NCBI RefSeq assembly: GCF_001039355.2
Contig: NW_019775405.1
Location: 338,721 to 402,720 of the forward strand
Source of the DNA: Lingula anatina
Taxonomy: Eukaryota > Brachiopoda > Lingulata > Lingulida > Lingulidae
Reading direction: 5' to 3'
DNA length: 64,000 bases
Shown piece by piece: positions 59,400 to 64,000 of this stretch (positions are counted from its first letter, which is position 1; each line of letters begins with the position of its first letter). Made by a program: the position numbers and the translations under genes. Under the pieces are notes generated by a model. The model was not told where the DNA came from, did no database searches, and saw nothing but the letters and a program-made list of their open reading frames with translations.

Positions 59400-60642
59400 C
59401 AAACATGCACACTTTCCAATAGATAGATAGATAGATATAGTACAGTGTAGTATGTCATGTACCCATAGTTCTATGATATCTTCTCTCCTCTCTCTCCAGC
59501 TTGTGATGCAGCCTGTGCTACATGTCTGGGAACAGGATCAGACCAGTGTGTTAAGTGCAGTGAGGGCTATACAATGGAGAATAACACATGTACAGGTACA
59601 GAACACATACACACACTGAAATAAAGAATATATAAATACTTAAGTATAGTTTGATATAATTATTGCAGCTTTTAATTAAATTGATAGTTGAATTACATTG
59701 AACATTGAATGAGGTTGAAATAAAAAAAATCAGATTTTCTTTTACTATTGAGAAAGTTGCATTTTATGATACTACATAATGTTGATAATATCATGAATGT
59801 GCTTCCATATACAGTGCATTACGCTTTTCATATTCTCATAGGGAGAACAAAGCAAGTTAAGTCTCTTCAGAAATTGTATGCATTTCTTATCATGTTTTCA
59901 GATATAGATGAATGTGCAGCTGAAGATAAGTGCAAGGGAGAGCACGAGGTTTCCTGTACAAATACAGTGGGCAGTTATACATGTAACTGTGAGGAGGGGT
60001 ATGAACAGAGTGGGGATGGGAGATGTACACCTAAACCTCAGGGTATGTTACCTAGCTGCTGATTCACATGTTGGGCTCACTTTGGTTTATGGGATTTTTG
60101 TAAGACAGATGCTAAAATATATTTAATTTTAAAAGGTGCATTTTGCATAATTTCATACTAGCATTGTGTGGTATACCATATCTTATCATACAATTCCTTT
60201 TTTCCATGTTAGGTTAACTTTCTTTTTGTGTAACTAAATAAATAACTAAATAAAATCCAGTGCAGCTAATTGGACTTGGAAATGAAAATGGTGTATTTTT
60301 TGTCAGATTTATTATATTATGTTATATTATATCCATTTTATAGAAGGCCCGCCTGAAACAAAGAAAGACAAATCAGAGAAAGAAAAATCTGCAAAAAAGG
60401 CCAAGAAGAAAACAACTTCAAAAAAACAGAAGAAAGGTAAACAAAAACAACAGAATCAAGTTAAGAAACAGAGTCGAACTCATGATGCTCAGGACATGCT
60501 AATGTACACAGTGGCAATCATTTCGTTTGCCATAGCTGGATATATTCTAGAGGGGAACGTACTGGTGACTTTGGGGTTGGGAGGTGCTTTGCTTGGATAC
60601 CTGATCTGGTTTGCAACAAATCTGCATGAAGCTAGGTCATGA
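55557..60642 (+). CDS. CRELD1: CRELD, membrane-spanning isoform (CRELD1-like)
   Basis: Eleven coding exons: 55557-55688, 56163-56245, 56767-56821, 57243-57381, 57837-57925, 58114-58240, 58664-58765, 59010-59093, 59500-59595, 59902-60042, 60344-60642. They total 1347 nt, 448 residues; human CRELD1 has 420. Order: signal peptide (about 1-25), CTTC CxxC motif (32-35), the CRELD N-terminal domain with HWEEKSLGSYVT, SETRFLEIIEGLC and LLESWWF, an EGF module (CTGNGDCDGE...CKCHGGYQGDLC), Cys-rich furin-like repeats (CHDSCQSTCWEGGPKGC), and two calcium-binding EGFs starting DIDECQ and DIDECA. The last exon then gives a Lys-rich linker and two membrane spans. CRELD proteins act in the ER; CRELD1 promotes acetylcholine receptor maturation in worms and mammals and is linked to heart septal defects. 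Candidate poly(A) signals at 60788 and 61649 precede the alternative last exon. Confidence 0.93.
55790..55959. mobile_element. 170-bp MITE with TTA target duplication (Harbinger-like?)
   Basis: The termini GCAGGCCCATAGCCAG and CTGGCTACGAGCCTGC form an imperfect inverted repeat with two mismatches in 16. TTA flanks both sides (55787-55789 and 55960-55962). A 3-bp TWA duplication is characteristic of PIF/Harbinger elements. The interior holds inverted GGGGGTTC/GAACCCCC-type motifs and no coding capacity. It is inserted in CRELD coding intron 1. Confidence 0.7.
56217..56499 (+). repeat. 90-bp tandem repeat capturing the CRELD exon 2 end and donor
   Basis: Three copies start with GAGAAAAG at 56217, 56308 and 56398, with a partial fourth near 56490. 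The first copy contains the last 29 coding bases of exon 2 and its donor (CACCAG|GTATAC, GT at 56246). The same donor motif recurs at 56337 and 56427. Each unit also carries an acceptor-like TCTGTCTACAG. Confidence 0.9.
58567..58620. repeat. (GT)n(GA)n microsatellite in a CRELD intron
   Basis: GT units followed by GA units, ending about 43 bp before the exon at 58664. Confidence 0.9.
59358..59398. repeat. (GT)n microsatellite in a CRELD intron
   Basis: About 20 GT units; a short GATA run follows near 59421-59436. Confidence 0.9.
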
Positions 60643-62891
60643 TGGTAGTCATAGAAACCGGTCATTCCGCACTTAAATAATAGGAAATTTCTATTGGCTG
60701 AAGTCCTTGCTGAGATTCTGACAGGTGTGAGCTGGTGGGGTGTGGTTGTGGTTCTTCCTTAATAAGTTAATGAAGCTGCTGATCCAGAATAAAGGATAGA
60801 TAGCCCCTTGCGCCATCTGGTGTCCCTTCAGAGATGAACGATATTGAACAACACTAAGTTGTTTAGAGTTATATTTCAATTAATTTCCTTGGTAGAGTCT
60901 TTTTTACATATCACGCTGTCAACAAGCAAAAGAGGGAGGGTATTTTTCTCTCTTCTCTATCATCACAAGTTTAAGGTATCTGTGGTCGCTGTACAAAATT
61001 CCATTCTATGTCAAACTAAGTCCCTTTCATGTGTGTCACTATAACAATTGTATGCTAGTGTCATGTTTCATATTTCTGAACTCTATAACATTTAGTAATT
61101 TTCATAGTATTCATACATTTTCAGAATTAAGTTGGGGAGAATGCACTTAGACAGCCTTCATATTGTAACATCTTTTAAATCACATCATATAATTATCTGG
61201 TCATTAAAGCTGCATGTCTGGAAATAAGTTTTGGGACTGGAGAATTTGAATTAGGCAGTGTTCAAATAAATTTCAACTTAAACCAAAGAAAAAAATCAGT
61301 TCTTTAAGAGAGCACTAATGTAGATTCTACTGTATTATGTTTTAACTTATGAGATCACTGGTTGTATAATATATTATTATATTAATCTTTCTTTTTTTTT
61401 TTTTCACTGGTGAAATGTATTGAATTGTGCAGGTGCAGGGATACTCATTCACCTAGCCAAGATGTAAACAGGCATTATATTAAGTTAATTCTTTTGTCTT
61501 ACCTGTTCATGGGAACAGAACAAGTGCAATTTTTTAAAATCCTTGAGTGTAAAACGGATTTAATGAGATGATATTATAGATTTTTTTTGTTTTCTGAAAT
61601 TTTTTTTTTGTTTTCAAGCTGTGCAAGCTAAGTACAGCCTTTACAAATAATAAAATTTTGTAAGGTAGACATTATCAAAATGTATATTTGCACATTTGTT
61701 GTTTGTTTTTGTATATAGAGCTTGATAAAGTGATAAATGGGTCAATATGTGCTAAGAAATTTTGAAAACCAGATAAAAATTTTGGATGGTACATTTTCAC
61801 ACCAGAATTTTGTATGCAGATCTTTTACTATGTACATATTTGATCTACAGGTTCACTTTTCCATTTTATTGTGGTTATGTGTATGGATTGAGTACTTGCA
61901 ATAATGTGGTCTCACGTTAGAGATTTAAACATAGAATGGTATTATTAAGATGTTAGCAATAATGTTGTATCACATTTAAGATTTAAATCTAGAACCACAT
62001 TAGATGGTAGAAGAAAATATTGTTATATATTGTTATAAGGTAGGCTCTGTTGTTTTTCAGTGAGAAAGAAATGATGAATTGGGTGAAGGAACAAAATGCA
62101 CGAGCGAGGGGTTATGTTTTTTAGCACTAACAGTGGTTTTGCATCAGTTTGGATGTCGTTGAACGAAAAAACATTTTGGGTGTTTCATTTTGGGTGTTAG
62201 TGGTGTCCTAGCTCATGGTACTGATACTGGTTCATTCAGACATGCAACTTTTCTAACTTGCCCACAGGACAGGGCGGCAGTCAATACTATTGCATGACCT
62301 ATTTAAAAATGAGAAAAAGCCATGGCTTTATTATAAGTTTATTTATTTATTTATTTTGTTCATTTATTTGTTGTCAGAGACTAAAGATAAGATAACCCAT
62401 TGCCTAAGAAAGGTTTTTGCATTGGAATGATTGGAATGAATGAAGAAAATTAAAGCCAGGAGAGACGTTAAAAGTTCAGTTATCATATGGACAATTGTTC
62501 CGTTGTGGCAACAAAGAGGATATAGCATATCCAATTTAAGGAAATAACGTAGTGTTGTAATACAATATTTAATTAACTGGAACTAAACAGGAGATCCGCG
62601 TTCTATTCACGATTGTCCTGTAAAATTTCACGGGACCATCAAGATTGTTGCCATTTGATTCTGAGGTCAAACGTTAACTTTGCTACAAAACTACTGAAAA
62701 TTAGGCCTATGTGAAAATATGTCACACCTCAATCTTTGTCCACTTTCAGCCAAAAATCTTTCTTTTTATATATTTTCACAAAATATTATTATTTTGAAAG
62801 TAATGGTAGGCTTCCTCATCTAAAATTTATCCTACGCTGACAACGTGCATTTATATTTCCTTCCAATGACCTAGTTCATGATTTCTTTCAG
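60643..62891 (+). other. 3' UTR of the membrane isoform / intron before the KDEL exon
   Basis: No separate gene seen. AATAAA hexamers at 60788-60793 and 61649-61654 could end the membrane-isoform transcript. If those are skipped, this stretch is the 3' part of a long intron leading to the acceptor at 62890-62891. Confidence 0.5.
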
Positions 62892-62998
62892 ATTTAGCAG
62901 ACGACGGAAGTGACGCAGACGACAGCCAAAACGCCAGCGTAGATGAAGAAAGTGACGATGATTCCAAAGAGAGCGATGGCTTGAAAGATGAACTTTGA
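62892..62998 (+). CDS. CRELD2: alternative CRELD last exon with KDEL (CRELD2-like isoform)
   Basis: A good acceptor (ATTTCTTTCAG) is followed by 107 nt which, joined to the G left by the donor at 60042, read D-LADDGSD..., then Asp/Glu/Ser-rich sequence, ending LKDEL-stop. The phase is identical to that of the membrane exon at 60344, so the two are interchangeable last exons. With this exon the protein would be 384 residues, lack membrane spans and end in a canonical ER-retrieval signal with an acidic tail, as in soluble ER calcium-binding chaperones. Vertebrate CRELD2 is also a soluble ER protein with a retrieval-like C-terminus. An AATAAA lies downstream at 63608-63613. Confidence 0.85.
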
Positions 62999-64000
62999 CG
63001 TCATTTGAGCTATTTGCTGTGGTCATGTTGCTCATTATCATTCTTTCTGCACCTCTTTGTGTCACTGTTCGCTGACAGTCATGTATATGATGTTTCATTT
63101 TTGGTGTTTTTTCCAGTCATTTTTCATAGCCAAGAATAATCAAATATCCAAACTGCTGGGCTTTCTATCACCATACCCCAGTCGTCATTTGTTTTTGCTC
63201 TGGTCGTTAAGAGTTTCAGAAAATGGAAGTAGATTGGAAAATAAAGAAGTGAGACCACATCACCATGACGGTGGGAAGTCGAAATGCAAACCAAAATGGC
63301 ACAGTTCCTGCCCATAGCCAAATGTTGGCATGTCGAGTGCGAAAAAACTATTTATTTTTGAGTGAGTTATTTATTCGATCCGCTTTTGAACTGTAACTGA
63401 CATAAATTAATTTAAATTAATTATGCTTTGAACATAGGGAATTAGATTTAAGTTGACCAGTGCTCTGACAGATAACAACTGGAGTATGCTGATAGAAATG
63501 CACAGTTTCGGTGCAACCAGAAAAAGATACAAACAAAATAAATTATGAAAAAATTGACATTGTTCTTTATTTNAAAAAAATGACATTGTTCTTTATTTGG
63601 ACTTTTGAATAAAGATAAATGTTTAGCAGCTCGGATTATATTATATGGCAGAAAAGGCGAAACAGCTTAAAATAATTGGGAAAATATTAATTTAAAAGTA
63701 ATTTATTAAAGCTTTTTGATTCATAGAAATTATGATTCCTTTTCTATATATAAACTTGTGTCAATAACACATTATTAAGGTGAAAATTGATATTCAGTTT
63801 TTCCTTGTAAAATTTCGAATATAAAAAACATTTTGATTATCAAGTACGAAAGCTATAAATTTCGCATGATTAACCAAAAGGTAAAATTGTTTCACACATG
63901 AAATGCGCATGTTTAAAGCAACTACAAGTGCAAGGCAAATTTTTGATTTGTAATACATATTATCCGTCAGTAGTAAATATCTGGATGCACTTTGCCCTAA
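62999..64000 (+). other. 3' UTR of the KDEL isoform and right-edge intergenic DNA
   Basis: A candidate poly(A) signal is at 63608. A single N at 63573 is flanked by near-identical 25-nt copies. The frames at 63057-63321 on both strands show no protein features. Nothing else is seen to the window end. Confidence 0.5.
63573..63573. other. single N between two copies of the same 25-nt sequence
   Basis: The 25 bases before the N (63548-63572) and after it (63574-63598) are identical except at one position: an A-run, then TGACATTGTTCTTTATTT. This is the mark of two contig ends joined without merging their overlap. Confidence 0.85.

Noticed and set aside
1-64000. tRNA, rRNA, autonomous transposon, endogenous virus or bacterial-type operon
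   Set aside because: No cloverleaf with a B-box, no rRNA core, and no reverse transcriptase, integrase or transposase motif seen on either strand.

Overview
The window is animal nuclear DNA. Genes are broken by many introns with GT-AG borders, intergenic DNA is AT-rich with microsatellites and short non-autonomous transposon relics, and the protein set (CEP41, CFAP20DC, CRELD, an ankyrin/SOCS-box protein, rhodopsin-class receptors) is that of a bilaterian. The gene mix and the compact, repeat-peppered layout suggest a marine invertebrate, probably a lophotrochozoan such as a mollusc or annelid. That placement is an inference; I see no species-specific marker. There are no prokaryotic, viral or CRISPR features. 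I rebuilt exons by hand from splice sites and reading phase, and each multi-exon gene below closes in frame unless stated.

Layout. (1) 688-10308: a 4.8 kb unit carrying one intronless class A receptor gene appears twice in tandem. A single N sits exactly at the junction, so this may be two alleles placed side by side by the assembler. (2) 10517-20244 (+): CEP41, 11 exons, with a possible alternative first exon. (3) 23371-24597 (+): two-exon FkbM-like methyltransferase with an N-terminal membrane anchor. (4) about 26588-32277 (+): CUB/LDLa single-pass receptor with an SPRH-repeat, PY-motif tail. (5) 34293-36171 (-): ankyrin-repeat/SOCS-box protein with an apparent frameshift. (6) 36593-37603 (-): intronless class A receptor lacking the DRY motif. 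(7) 39265-47404 (+): CFAP20DC, 17 exons. (8) 49855-50829 (-): unrecognised 324-residue basic protein. (9) 55557-62998 (+): CRELD.

The most interesting region is 54.8-63.0 kb. One CRELD gene has two phase-compatible last exons. One encodes two membrane spans (CRELD1-like) and the other an acidic tail ending in KDEL (CRELD2-like ER-lumen form). Its upstream region carries an exact ER-stress element (CCAAT-N9-CCACG) between two divergent splice donors, which suggests a promoter shared with the unknown minus-strand gene. Exon 2 and its donor are caught up in a 90-bp tandem repeat.

CEP41 and CFAP20DC both belong to cilium/centriole biology, but the other genes share no evident pathway with them, so I do not read the window as a functional cluster.
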